From contig JACRED010000047.1 in the NCBI GenBank assembly GCA_016218415.1, positions 1 to 42,221 on the forward strand: 42,221 nucleotides of DNA, given 5' to 3'. Source of the stretch: Nitrosomonadales bacterium. GTDB lineage: Bacteria > Pseudomonadota > Gammaproteobacteria > Burkholderiales > Gallionellaceae. The translations under genes and the position numbers were made by a program. Shown in pieces: positions 1 through 7,695 of this stretch. Positions within the stretch are counted from its first letter, which is position 1. The number at the start of each line of letters is the position of its first letter. The notes beneath the pieces are model-generated. The model did no database searches, was not told the DNA's origin, and worked only from the letters and a program-made list of their open reading frames with translations.

Positions 1-81
1 GAAAATTTCGGTGCGGTTGTTGCCGCGCAGAATGATGTGTTGCGGCTGTCCGGGGATAACGAATCTGGGTAGTCGCGCCAT
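1..81 (-). CDS. REP-associated tyrosine transposase (RAYT, IS200-like Y1 family), 5' end only
   Basis: The first 27 codons run leftwards off the window. The protein begins MARLPRFVIPGQPQHIILRG and continues NNRTEIF, which is the conserved N-terminus of REP-associated tyrosine transposases (the H-I-I-L-R-G-N-N-R region contributes to the HUH-type nuclease core). These single-copy domesticated transposases are known to act on REP palindromes. REP-like elements headed by GTAG occur elsewhere in this window (35530-35602, 38487-38510). The catalytic Tyr and HUH motif lie outside the window, so integrity cannot be judged. Confidence 0.85.
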   Translation of the reverse strand, partial: MARLPRFVIPGQPQHIILRGNNRTEIF

Positions 82-138
82 TGTTACTCTCCGGTTATGG
101 TATGGCGGCACTATACAGCGTGATTAGCCGCCAATCAA

Positions 139-181
139 TCGAGTCTGACCCCATTGAATTCTTGAATTACCCCATTGAATT
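139..181. repeat. Short direct repeat upstream of the RAYT gene
   Basis: The 12-mer ccccattgaatt occurs at 149-160 and again at 170-181, a 21-bp period, preceded by gagtctga. I recall similar 'GGGGTCAGACTC' tracts lying next to IS200-like transposase genes in Proteobacteria, so this may be part of the transposase's end or regulatory region. The repeat is seen directly; the link to the transposase is inference. Confidence 0.45.
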
Positions 182-211
182 TTGTGGCGCGAGATTGCCT
201 GATACTCGCGC

Positions 212-247
212 GCACAAAAAAGCCGGCTTGCGCCGGCTTTTTTGTGC
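212..247. terminator. Bidirectional rho-independent terminator
   Basis: A perfect 16-bp stem (212-227 with 232-247) has loop TTGC, a GCCGGC core, six A on the left and six T on the right. It works on either strand. It lies just beyond the stop codon of the minus-strand lipoprotein gene (260-469), which it most likely terminates, and it insulates that gene from the RAYT gene. Confidence 0.9.
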
Positions 248-259
248 TGCGTAGCGATA

Positions 260-469
260 TTACTTCTTGGCTTCAGCGGGTGCTGCTGGCGCTGCAGCGG
301 GTGCTGCGGCAGCAGTTGCCGGCTCAGCATCCTGAGTGGCGGCTGGCGCAGCTGGAGCCGCTGCCGGAGCAGGGGCAGCGGCAGGAGCGGCAGCTGGAGC
401 TGCGGCTTTTTCGCCGCAAGCAGTCAAAGTAAGCGCCAACAGGGCGGCAACGAGAGCAGAGTATTTCAT
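260..469 (-). CDS. Small Ala/Pro-rich lipoprotein
   Basis: A 69-residue protein. Residues 1-18 form a lipoprotein signal peptide (MKYSALVAALLALTLTAC) with lipobox LTAC, so the mature chain should be anchored by Cys18. The rest is a low-complexity run of Ala-Pro repeats with a few Gln/Glu/Asp and ends in Lys-Lys; there is no folded domain. The start at 469 is chosen because AGGAA sits about 6 nt upstream and the signal peptide begins there; a longer frame to 505 adds residues without a signal. Similar tiny Ala-rich lipoproteins are common in betaproteobacteria with no known function. It is followed by a strong terminator. Confidence 0.75.
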   Translation of the reverse strand: MKYSALVAALLALTLTACGEKAAAPAAAPAAAPAPAAAPAAPAATQDAEPATAAAAPAAAPAAPAEAKK

Positions 470-595
470 TTTCAGTTCCTTTAGGTGAATCAAGTTAATA
501 AGCACAATATCTCCCCGATTCCGCGTGCAGCAAAAATCAAGGGCGGCGCATTCTATCAGCTATAAACAGGAAGTCCAGCCGGGCGGAAAAATTTG

Positions 596-1087
596 CTATA
601 GCCCTAATTTTGTGGGGGAGATGCCCGGATGGGAAGGCGCCCACATTTCCAGAAAACGCGATTTTAATGCGCGCGCGTTCTCGGGATCATGCTGCGCCAG
701 TATGCCGCGCGGATCGTCGAAATGGAAACGGCGCACATAATGCGCATCGTCCGCGACGGAAAACGGCTCGGAGATGTATTGCAGATTCTTCGGTGTCTGG
801 TAGATGAACATGCTGGCGCCGAACTGGCGCAACAGCATCATCATGCGCGGGCATAACGTGGAGAGATAGTGCGTGTCGTGCGCCAGCACGAACAGCCGGT
901 GAGCCGGGTTGGCGAGCAGGAAATTGCGCAGCGTCATGTAACGCGCTTCCGAATTGAAACCCATCCCGTCGAAATTCTTCTCGAACAGATACAGGTTGCG
1001 CTGCGCCAGCTTGCACAGCGTGTCGAGGGCGGCGGTATAGTCCTGGATGCCGTCCAGTTTGGTATGTTGCAATGCGCTGTCGTTCAT
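596..1087 (-). CDS. Conserved hypothetical protein (DUF7931-like)
   Basis: 163 residues, no signal peptide or membrane segment. The sequence (AHDTHYLSTLCPRMMMLLRQ, then YVRRFHFDDPRGILAQHDPE) resembles a betaproteobacterial family I recall as DUF7931, in which a nucleotide-scale 'HD' strand is followed by R-x-F-H-F-D-x-P-R-G. Function is unknown. The ATG at 1087 is favoured over the upstream extension, which would overlap roxA out of frame. It begins 16 nt after the roxA stop on the same strand, so the two are probably cotranscribed. In relatives it is often near GNAT acetyltransferases; none is visible here. Confidence 0.65.
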   Translation of the reverse strand: MNDSALQHTKLDGIQDYTAALDTLCKLAQRNLYLFEKNFDGMGFNSEARYMTLRNFLLANPAHRLFVLAHDTHYLSTLCPRMMMLLRQFGASMFIYQTPKNLQYISEPFSVADDAHYVRRFHFDDPRGILAQHDPENARALKSRFLEMWAPSHPGISPTKLGL

Positions 1088-1103
1088 GGTCCGCTCCCGT
1101 GAT

Positions 1104-2234
1104 TCATGCAGGGTAAATATAGCCGTCCCGATACCACTGGTACAGCTGTTCGCGCAATTCATCCGTGCAATCCGCCAAGGCCGGCAAGTTGCGCTCGTCC
1201 GCCAGCGCACGCAGCAGCGGATAGTCGCGACTCTCCGGCCGGAACGCCTCGCCGTTGATGAATATCCATCCGGCATGGCACAGCATCTGGCTCTTCAGGT
1301 CCAGCTGCACGCCGCGCTTCTGTAGCGCCTGACTGAATTTGGCCAAACTGACCGGACGCTCGGGCGCATCGAAAAAGATATGCGGCTTGGGCTCGCTCAT
1401 GTAGCAGCCGTAGAAGTTGGCGATGTCTTCCCTGTCCCAGCGCACCTGTTTGATCGCCTGCTCCACCTGGCGCAGCATCGCCGCGCTGATCTCGGACGGG
1501 TGCTTTTGCGTTTCCAGATCGGGGTCGGCATACATGCCCTCCACTTCGATGCGGTCCTGCAGATACACCAGAAACTGTTCGGCCAGTTCCTGATAGGCCG
1601 GTGTGCGGAAGCCGATCGAATAGGTCATGCAATCGTCTTCCGCGATGCCGTTGTGCCCACAATGCGGCGGCAGGTAGAGCATGTCGCCCGCCTCCAGCAC
1701 CCATTCCTGCTCGACGCGAAAATCCTTCAGGATGCGCAGCGGTGCGCCTTCAACCAGGCTGCGATCCGCCTGCGTGGATATCTGCCAGCGGCGATGCCCC
1801 GCCCCTTGCAGCAGGAACACGTCGTAGGAATCGAAGTGCGGCCCGACCCCGCCGCCCTTGGGCGCATAGCTCACCATCAGGTCATCCAGACGCGCATGCG
1901 GGATGAACGAGAAATGTTTGAGCAAGGCCGCCGCTTCCGGCAGGTGATGATTCACCCCCTGCACCAGCACCGTCCACTTGGCTTTGCCAAAACCGGCAAA
2001 ATCCCCGGGCTCGAACGGGGCATGCCGCAGATCGAACTTGCCGCGTGACTGGGTCACCAGGCGCGCCTGCGCATCTTCCGTGCAAGCGAGCGCTAACAGT
2101 TGTTGCGGATCAAGCAAACCTTCGAAGGCCGGGATCGCCTGGCGGATCAACAGCGGCTTTTTCTGCCAGTAGTCGCGCAGGAACTCTTGGACAGTCAGCC
2201 CGCCCAGCAGGGTAAGTTGGTTTTTCATCGGCAA
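1104..2234 (-). CDS. roxA: Cupin-4 ribosomal protein L16 arginine hydroxylase (RoxA/YcfD family)
   Basis: A 376-residue JmjC/cupin 2-oxoglutarate- and Fe(II)-dependent oxygenase. The iron triad is visible: H133-x-D135 in GPHFDSYDVF and H194 in PPHCGHNG. The family hydroxylates a ribosomal protein arginine (L16 Arg81 in E. coli YcfD). The C-terminal part (about 230-376) matches the winged-helix dimerisation end of the family, and length is close to the 373 residues of E. coli YcfD. Start may be M1 or M3. It is divergent from the peroxiredoxin gene and leads a two-gene operon with the 596-1087 gene. Confidence 0.9.
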   Translation of the reverse strand: MPMKNQLTLLGGLTVQEFLRDYWQKKPLLIRQAIPAFEGLLDPQQLLALACTEDAQARLVTQSRGKFDLRHAPFEPGDFAGFGKAKWTVLVQGVNHHLPEAAALLKHFSFIPHARLDDLMVSYAPKGGGVGPHFDSYDVFLLQGAGHRRWQISTQADRSLVEGAPLRILKDFRVEQEWVLEAGDMLYLPPHCGHNGIAEDDCMTYSIGFRTPAYQELAEQFLVYLQDRIEVEGMYADPDLETQKHPSEISAAMLRQVEQAIKQVRWDREDIANFYGCYMSEPKPHIFFDAPERPVSLAKFSQALQKRGVQLDLKSQMLCHAGWIFINGEAFRPESRDYPLLRALADERNLPALADCTDELREQLYQWYRDGYIYPA

Positions 2235-2328
2235 GATTATAGCCCTCCCGGGGCGCTTGGGCGCGGAGTGAAAAAACTTTATGGCACGCCGTAAATGTGT
2301 TTAAAATGCAGCACAGGGAGAAATGTCT

Positions 2329-2811
2329 ATGCCGCAGTCCGTACCACTCACCGCCGGAATGGAAGCGCCGCACTTCGAGCTGCCCGATGCCGACATGGAG
2401 ACTTTTACGCTCACGTCGTTGCAGGGCAGAAAGAATATCGTGCTGTATTTCTACCCCAGGGACGACACGCCCGGCTGCACGATGGAGGCCAACGAATTCA
2501 GCGAACTCGAAGAGGAGTTCGCCAAATTCGACACGGTCGTGATCGGCGTCAGCCGCGACGACTGCCTCAGCCATGCCTCGTTCCGCGACAAATACGGCCT
2601 GTCCGTGCTGTTGTTGTCCGATCCCGATGCCCGCGTCTGCAAGCGTTATGGCGTGATGTATGAAAAGGAAGTGGACGGGCACAAGAAGCTTTCCATCCAG
2701 CGTTCCACATTTGTAATAGACAAGCAGGGCAAGCTGCACCACGCCATGTACGGAGTTCATGCGCACGGACATGCGCAGGAAATGTTAAATCTGATAAAGG
2801 AACTGAAATGA
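2329..2811 (+). CDS. bcp: Thioredoxin-dependent peroxiredoxin, BCP/PrxQ family
   Basis: About 160 residues with the BCP fold. The peroxidatic site is PRDDTPGCTMEAN. The resolving Cys that usually lies five residues after the peroxidatic one is Asn here, so either a more distal Cys (DDC or RVCKRY) resolves or it works as a 1-Cys enzyme. It reduces hydrogen peroxide and alkyl peroxides. Two in-frame ATGs exist, at 2323 and 2329; AGGGAG at 2315-2320 has proper spacing only to 2329. The stop overlaps the slyD start (ATGA), implying coupled translation. Confidence 0.9.
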   Translation: MPQSVPLTAGMEAPHFELPDADMETFTLTSLQGRKNIVLYFYPRDDTPGCTMEANEFSELEEEFAKFDTVVIGVSRDDCLSHASFRDKYGLSVLLLSDPDARVCKRYGVMYEKEVDGHKKLSIQRSTFVIDKQGKLHHAMYGVHAHGHAQEMLNLIKELK

Positions 2812-3293
2812 AAGTCGCCAAAGACACGATTGTCTCCCTGAACTACGAATTGTTCGACTCCACCGGCGAATTGCTGGAGAAGGTCGACGAGCAGATCAGC
2901 TATCTGCACGGCGGTTATGACGGCATCTTCCCTATGGTCGAGGAGGCCCTGCACGGCAAGGGGGTGGGCGACACATGCAGCGTCACGATGGAGCCCGATG
3001 ATGCCTTCGGCGAATACGACCACAGCCTGGTCGAAGTCGAGCCGCGCAGCTCCTTCCCGAAAGAAGTCGCCATCGGCATGCAGTTCGAAGGCGCGCCGGA
3101 AGCGTCGGACGAGGAAGATTTCATGCTGTTCACCGTGGTCGACGTGACCGACGACGAAGTCACCGTGGACGGCAATCATCCGCTCGCCGGCAAGACCCTG
3201 ACGTTCAACTGCACCGTGACAGGCGTGCGCAAAGCCACCGCAGAAGAACTGGAGCACGGGCATGTGCATGGCGAAGGCGGACACATGCACTAA
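2808..3293 (+). CDS. slyD: FKBP-type peptidyl-prolyl isomerase, SlyD-like
   Basis: 161 residues. Residues 1-65 and 120-150 form the FKBP domain (YLHGGYDGIFPMVEEAL, then EPDDAFGEYD), interrupted by the insert-in-flap chaperone domain typical of SlyD. The tail ends in HGHVHGEGGHMH, a short His-rich metal-binding tail. It catalyses prolyl isomerisation and has holdase and nickel-binding roles in known relatives. It overlaps bcp by 4 nt and so probably forms an operon with it. Confidence 0.9.
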   Translation: MKVAKDTIVSLNYELFDSTGELLEKVDEQISYLHGGYDGIFPMVEEALHGKGVGDTCSVTMEPDDAFGEYDHSLVEVEPRSSFPKEVAIGMQFEGAPEASDEEDFMLFTVVDVTDDEVTVDGNHPLAGKTLTFNCTVTGVRKATAEELEHGHVHGEGGHMH

Positions 3294-3308
3294 CCCCGGC
3301 AATGCATC

Positions 3309-4178
3309 ATGGGCGAAGACAGATACCGTATTCTTTTTGACCTTGCCACCGACGGCCTGCTGGTTCTCGACATGCACGGGACGATCCGCGACATCAATCG
3401 CACGGGACACGAACGTCTGGGCTTCACCAAACAGGAAGTCGTCGGGATGCACATCACCGAACTGACTCCGCCCGAATTTTCCGCAAAAGCGCCCAAGCGC
3501 ATGGACGATATCGAGAAGTTTGGCATTGCGGTTTTCGAATCGGCGCACCGGCGCAAGAGCGGTCTGCCGATGCCGGTGGAAACCCACGTCAAGATCATTG
3601 AGTTGAATAATGAAAAATTGATGTTCAGTGTTGTCCGCGATATTTCCGAGCGCAAGTCCGCAGAGCAAAGAATCGAGCAACTGGCGCATTTCGATGCGCT
3701 GACCGATCTGCCCAACCGCACCCTGTTCTTTGACCGGCTGGATCAGGCTGTTGCGCGTGCCAGACGCTACAAACAGAAGTTCGCCATTCTTTATCTGGAT
3801 CTGGATGGTTTCAAACAAATCAACGATGAGTACGGACATCAAGTCGGCGATAGCGTGCTCAGGATGGTAGCCGAGCGGCTGACTGAAAGTGCGCGCGACA
3901 TGGATACGGTGGCGCGCATAGGCGGCGACGAATTCATATTCATACTCAACAATATCGGCCACCAGGACAACGTGGCGCGGGTGGCAGCGAAAGTTTACGG
4001 TTCACTTTCCCGCCCCTTCGTGATCAACGGAAACGCCTGCACGATCGGTTGCAGTATCGGCATTTCCATTTTTCCGGACGATACCGAAAGCCAGGAAACT
4101 CTGGTCAAATTGGCGGACGATGCAATGTACATTTCCAAAAAGGCCGGCAAGAACAGCTATCGGTTTGCCGCCCAGTAA
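3309..4178 (+). CDS. PAS domain diguanylate cyclase (GGDEF)
   Basis: 289 residues without a signal peptide or membrane segment, so cytoplasmic. Residues about 1-115 form a PAS domain (ILFDLATDGLLVLDMHGTIR) and 125-285 a GGDEF domain. The active motif GGDEF is intact at 205-209, and the product-inhibition I-site RDMD (196-199) is at the proper five-residue distance. Expected activity is synthesis of c-di-GMP from two GTP under PAS control; no EAL domain follows. The PAS ligand is not evident. It lies 15 nt after slyD with no obvious Shine-Dalgarno and no terminator between, so it may be transcribed from the bcp-slyD promoter. Confidence 0.92.
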   Translation: MGEDRYRILFDLATDGLLVLDMHGTIRDINRTGHERLGFTKQEVVGMHITELTPPEFSAKAPKRMDDIEKFGIAVFESAHRRKSGLPMPVETHVKIIELNNEKLMFSVVRDISERKSAEQRIEQLAHFDALTDLPNRTLFFDRLDQAVARARRYKQKFAILYLDLDGFKQINDEYGHQVGDSVLRMVAERLTESARDMDTVARIGGDEFIFILNNIGHQDNVARVAAKVYGSLSRPFVINGNACTIGCSIGISIFPDDTESQETLVKLADDAMYISKKAGKNSYRFAAQ

Positions 4179-4189
4179 ATCGGGGCATT

Positions 4190-5284
4190 TCAGTTGCGCG
4201 CACCTGCTATGAGCTGACTCCCCGCAACCAGTTTCCCGGCCAGCCACTCCGCAAGTTGTTCTGCGCCTTCTGGAATGACCGGCCCTGAGGGCAATGCGCC
4301 CCACAAGCTTTCCAGCTCAGCAGCGATCCTCCCCTCCTCCAGAGCCTGCCGCGTAACCTCGCGGCAAACACCCTGCTGTTGCAACCACGCGATCAGGGGG
4401 TACGATTCCGGCCAGTCGGCGCGGCTGACATAGAGCACCGGCACCCCGCTGCATGCGGCCTCGACGAAGCTGCCATAACCCGGCTTGCACACCAGCGCAT
4501 CGCTGCTAGCCAGCAGGTCGGCGAAGCTCATGCCCAGCGATTCGAGCGCGATGGCATCAGGATGCGCCGCCTGCCAGCTGCCTTGCATCAGCCAGCGCAC
4601 GCCCTCCACGCGCGGCCAACGTTCGACAGGCAGTCGGCTGGCAATGCCGCCCATGCTGACCAGCACCAGCTTCTCATGCTTCGCCAGCTGCAAACGGCGG
4701 TCCAGCTCATCGCGCCGGTTGATGCCGACTTCGGCGATGGGCGCAACCGGAACGAGGTTGTGCAGCGATTCCATCGCCATGCCCGGCGTGGCGCGCAGGA
4801 ATGCATCGGCATGGGCGTAACAGCCCTGTATCTGCGCGGCAATCGCGTCATTGCCAAAAAAGTGACGATAGATGTCCGCCCAGTTCAGCGAACACAGCGC
4901 GGCATTCTGTATGCCGGCCCGCTGCGCGCCCGCGAGCGGCAGGTAACCGACGTTGGACAGCACCATGTCCGCCCCGAGCTCGCGCAGCAGTCGCGCCTCA
5001 TCGTCTACACGCGCTTCCCAGTCCGCATGAAAGTGTCGATACGCTTCCTCGCTGTCCCTGACACGGATGTCCAGCGCCGAAGACATCACCATGCCGATGT
5101 CGCCCTCTCCGGGCAGATGATCGAACGGCGCCTTGATGCGCGCGCGCAGATGCGCAAGCGGCACCGAGGAGCATACTGTCAGGCGCAACTGCGGCATCCG
5201 TTGATGCAATGCATTCAGCACCGGCGCGGTCTGCGCGACATGGCCGAAACCGTGACCGGAGATGGAAACGACGAGATGGGACAT
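4190..5284 (-). CDS. GT-B-fold glycosyltransferase-like protein
   Basis: 364 residues starting MSHLVVSISGHGFGHVAQTA. The N-terminal GHGFGH loop and the C-terminal donor-site segment CKPGYGSFVEAACSGVP are hallmarks of MurG/UGT-like GT-B enzymes. The whole resembles the glycosyltransferase-like N-terminal half of plant L-arabinokinases and bacterial homologues of unknown acceptor. No kinase half is fused. The start at 5284 is chosen over 5308 because the conserved first strand begins there. It converges on the cyclase gene, with 11 nt between the stops. Donor and acceptor cannot be predicted. Confidence 0.7.
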   Translation of the reverse strand: MSHLVVSISGHGFGHVAQTAPVLNALHQRMPQLRLTVCSSVPLAHLRARIKAPFDHLPGEGDIGMVMSSALDIRVRDSEEAYRHFHADWEARVDDEARLLRELGADMVLSNVGYLPLAGAQRAGIQNAALCSLNWADIYRHFFGNDAIAAQIQGCYAHADAFLRATPGMAMESLHNLVPVAPIAEVGINRRDELDRRLQLAKHEKLVLVSMGGIASRLPVERWPRVEGVRWLMQGSWQAAHPDAIALESLGMSFADLLASSDALVCKPGYGSFVEAACSGVPVLYVSRADWPESYPLIAWLQQQGVCREVTRQALEEGRIAAELESLWGALPSGPVIPEGAEQLAEWLAGKLVAGSQLIAGARN

Positions 5285-5362
5285 CGGGTGATGATAACGC
5301 TTCCGCACAGTTGGGCAAGCATTACAGGCAATCCGGACCCTGCTTCCGGCCGCTCACCTTAT

Positions 5363-5383
5363 CCGGCTTGCGCTGCAAGCCGG
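5363..5383. other. Perfect stem-loop just upstream of the coiled-coil gene
   Basis: CCGGCTTGC (5363-5371) pairs perfectly with GCAAGCCGG (5375-5383) across a 3-nt loop, ending 11 nt before the ATG at 5395. No T-run follows on either strand, so it is not a standard terminator. It could hinder or protect the start of the coiled-coil mRNA. Confidence 0.6.
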
Positions 5384-5394
5384 AATTCGCGAGA

Positions 5395-5991
5395 ATGCGC
5401 GCTATGGACAAGACAGTGAAAATTCGCGCCTATGGCGACAATGCGAAACCCGCGACCGCGCAGGGCAATCTGACGGACGCTCAAAACAAATCCCTTGAGC
5501 TCGCCAAGAAGAATGCGCTGCTTGAAGAAGAAAATAAAAAGTTGCTCGAGTATTTAAAAACCATCGAGCAACTCAAGGAAAGCCTCAAGCAGGAACAGGC
5601 CAAAAGCGCTGCGCTTGAGAAGCAGGCGTCCAATCCGGGTGCCAGCGAGCTTGCAGTGAAAGATGCCCAGCTGGAAGAAGAGAAGCGCAGGTCGCTCGAA
5701 AATTTGAAGGCCATCGTGCAACTCAGGGATGACCTCAAGCAGGAACAGGCAAAAAGCGCCGAAATGGCTAAGCAGCTGGCCGATCTAAACGCGAATGAAA
5801 CCGCAAAGAAGAATGCTCAGCTTGAAGAAGAGAAAAGAAAGTCGCTCGAGTTTTTTAAAACCATCGAGCAACTCAAGGAAAGCCTCAAACAGGAGCAGGC
5901 CAAAACGTCCGAGCATGAAGCCAGGGTAAAGGAACTGACCGAGGCACTTGGCAAAATTGCGGCTATCGCTGCGGCCGGAAAATCAACCTAG
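5395..5991 (+). CDS. Coiled-coil protein made of three tandem 50-residue repeats
   Basis: 198 residues from the ATG at 5395 (ATG 5404 also possible). After a 30-residue head, almost the whole protein is charged Glu/Lys/Gln/Leu coiled coil. Three 50-residue units follow one another, each containing LEEE(N/K), a short linker, then LKQEQAK. Units 1 and 3 are nearly identical (TIEQLKESLKQEQAK in both), while unit 2 has diverged (AIVQLRDDLKQEQAK). There is no signal peptide or membrane segment, so it should be a soluble rod-like protein. I recognise no family. It is divergent from the glycosyltransferase-like gene. Confidence 0.7.
   Translation: MRAMDKTVKIRAYGDNAKPATAQGNLTDAQNKSLELAKKNALLEEENKKLLEYLKTIEQLKESLKQEQAKSAALEKQASNPGASELAVKDAQLEEEKRRSLENLKAIVQLRDDLKQEQAKSAEMAKQLADLNANETAKKNAQLEEEKRKSLEFFKTIEQLKESLKQEQAKTSEHEARVKELTEALGKIAAIAAAGKST
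5509..5958 (+). repeat. Three in-frame tandem repeats, period exactly 150 bp
   Basis: The codons for K-(N/D)-A begin at 5509, 5659 and 5809, an exact 150-bp period. Long stretches of copies 1 and 3 are nearly identical at nucleotide level (for example ccatcgagcaactcaagg in both), while copy 2 differs more. Copy 3 degenerates near its end. Confidence 0.85.
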
Positions 5992-6173
5992 CAACTCACT
6001 TCACCGGGGCGTGCCGCCCGAGCAGCCCTTCCCCCCCCCCGTATTACCGACACAGACTCCTGCAACAGGACAACAGATACTCCCCCGCGAGAGGGATTGA
6101 AACGATTCGAGCCTGAGCTAACCCTGTTGATTATTTGATTTCATCAGGTGGAGCCCAGCCCGAGGGTTCCAGC

Positions 6174-6260
6174 TTATTTTTTGCCGCTTCTGATAAACGC
6201 CAGGACGCCGCCGAAAATAACAGCGATCGCAAGCACGTACAGCAAAATGGTATCAATCAT
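6174..6260 (-). CDS. 28-residue single-pass membrane peptide
   Basis: Translation gives MIDTILLYVLAIAVIFGGVL followed by AFIRSGKK. One hydrophobic helix spans about residues 4-22, with a positively charged tail (R-S-G-K-K) that should stay in the cytoplasm. A strong Shine-Dalgarno, GGAGGAGA, lies about 6 nt upstream of the ATG, which is the main evidence that it is translated. I recognise no family. It stands alone between the coiled-coil gene and the 6466-6888 gene, on the same strand as the latter. Confidence 0.6.
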   Translation of the reverse strand: MIDTILLYVLAIAVIFGGVLAFIRSGKK

Positions 6261-6465
6261 TTAGTTCTCCTCCGGATTGGTTAATCAATGGGTGATAATT
6301 TTTACCCGGCAGCAATTTAGCATAATCTTTACCGAAACAAAACCACACAAACAAGGAAAATCAGCCCAGGTCATTTAGGCAAACGGCGCATCCGTCCGGG
6401 TTGGGGCGGGCTTGCTATTGACCCCGTGTTTTCGGGCCGGCCTGGCCGGTTGTCAGGGCGGGTAA

Positions 6466-6888
6466 TCAAGTATCTTTCTTTTTCTCCGCAGCAAGCATTT
6501 TGCACAGGCGCTCGTCCTGCGGGTTCAGCGTGCAGTTCGCCACCTCGCCCAATAACCCCTGTATTTCCTCAAGATTGAAGGCGGCAAGCAAACGATTCGC
6601 CATCTCCGTCTGCACCGGCAACATCCGCGACTCGCCATTGGGCAGATAGAAGCGGAAACCGGCCAGGCGCTTCAAATCGCCTTCCGCTTTGCTGAGATTC
6701 ACCTGCTCGTCCTCCAGCGCGTCGTGGCACCGCTCCAGATCGTCCGCAACGTCATCCGGAATATCTTCGGGGATCGCTACCACCAGGCCCAGCGTGTCAT
6801 CGGTCGAGGTACAGGGCACGCCGCGCTGCTCGGCGTATTCCACAAACCTCTCGCGCAATGCGGCATCGAAAAAGATGTACTCGAACAT
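6466..6888 (-). CDS. Hypothetical protein
   Basis: 140 residues beginning MFEYIFFDAALRERFVEYAE; the frame stays open to an ATG at 7002 (178 residues). The shorter form is preferred because the extra N-terminus looks unlike a folded protein and overlaps the ccdA promoter region; neither start has a clear Shine-Dalgarno. The protein is acidic, with a probable helical hairpin in the middle (DDVADDLERCHDALEDEQ) and a Lys-rich C-terminus. No motif suggests a function. It is divergent from the ccdAB pair. Confidence 0.6.
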   Translation of the reverse strand: MFEYIFFDAALRERFVEYAEQRGVPCTSTDDTLGLVVAIPEDIPDDVADDLERCHDALEDEQVNLSKAEGDLKRLAGFRFYLPNGESRMLPVQTEMANRLLAAFNLEEIQGLLGEVANCTLNPQDERLCKMLAAEKKKDT

Positions 6889-7046
6889 GGTATTCAGGGT
6901 ATGGATTGCAGGTGTGGCATCCTGCCGCAAGGGATAGTCGAAATCAATCGCCCGAATGGTGAAAGTGGGGAATATCGGGGCTGGCTGGAATATATGCTTC
7001 ACAAATCATTGCGATGCGCATACCATGCGCACATGGAGGTAAACCC

Positions 7047-7298
7047 ATGAAAGCTATGCAAAGCAATCAAGCACGTAAGCGCCCGGTCAACCTGACGCTC
7101 AACGAAGAACTGGTCACTCAGGCCAAAGGAATGACGAACAACCTGTCCGGCGTGGTTGAGCAGCTACTGGCCGATTATGTGATGAAGCAGAACAACGTCC
7201 GGCAAGAAAAAGCACATCACGCCGACGTCGCGGCAAAAGCGTGGAATACCTTCAACGAACGCTCCGGTTCGTTTGCCGACGAACACTCCACGCTGTAA
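7047..7298 (+). CDS. ccdA: CcdA-type antitoxin
   Basis: 83 residues. Residues 10-50 (RKRPVNLTLNEELVTQAKGM) form the ribbon-helix-helix DNA-binding domain of the CcdA family; the C-terminal half (NTFNERSGSFADEHSTL) corresponds to the flexible toxin-binding tail. GGAGGT lies 6 nt before the ATG. Its stop codon overlaps the ccdB start (TAATG), the normal arrangement for these pairs. CcdA neutralises CcdB and represses its own operon. Confidence 0.88.
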   Translation: MKAMQSNQARKRPVNLTLNEELVTQAKGMTNNLSGVVEQLLADYVMKQNNVRQEKAHHADVAAKAWNTFNERSGSFADEHSTL

Positions 7299-7627
7299 TG
7301 GCGCAGTTCGACGTTCACCGCAATATCGGCAAACAACGGGAAGCCATTCCCTATGTCGTCATCGTTCAATCTTCCCTGTTCGACAGCTACCGCCGCCGGG
7401 TAGTGATTCCCTTGGTACGCCGCAGCAATCTTGGAAACGCCGTAGCGCTGGTCGGATCGTCTCTCAATCCGGCTTTCACGATTGAGGGAATCGAAGTAGT
7501 GCTGCACCCGCTGGAGACCGTGTCCGTTGCCACCGATCAGCTAGGGGAAAAGGTCGCTACGCTTGCCCAAGAAGGCGACCGTATTACTGGCGCGATGGAT
7601 GAGTTGCTGACACGTGCTTGGGCGTAG
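7298..7627 (+). CDS. ccdB: CcdB-type toxin (DNA gyrase poison family)
   Basis: 109 residues with the full CcdB pattern: MAQFDVHRN at the start, PYVVIVQSSLFD, then RRVVIPLV and a long C-terminal helix. CcdB traps DNA gyrase on DNA through its last three residues (Trp-Gly-Ile in the F plasmid protein). Here the end reads MDELLTRAWA, so the canonical terminal triad is changed, and poisoning activity is uncertain even though the fold seems intact. It overlaps ccdA by 1 nt. The pair sits between the coiled-coil/small-membrane region and a DUF2971 gene in an accessory stretch. Confidence 0.87.
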   Translation: MAQFDVHRNIGKQREAIPYVVIVQSSLFDSYRRRVVIPLVRRSNLGNAVALVGSSLNPAFTIEGIEVVLHPLETVSVATDQLGEKVATLAQEGDRITGAMDELLTRAWA

Positions 7628-7695
7628 TTGTAATCAATCCGAGCTTGGCCCATTTAGCTCGAACTCGCCCCTAATAGTTCCACGCGTTATTTGCG

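Noticed and set aside
2757..3962. 401-residue ORF antisense to slyD and the diguanylate cyclase
   Set aside because: Both sense genes match families throughout; the antisense frame is a codon-bias shadow.
6031..6040. Ten-C tract as a phase-variation switch
   Set aside because: It lies outside any supported gene and no promoter boxes flank it.
7014..7046. Longer CcdA start at 7014
   Set aside because: The ATG at 7047 has a consensus ribosome site at proper spacing; the extension lies in the promoter region.
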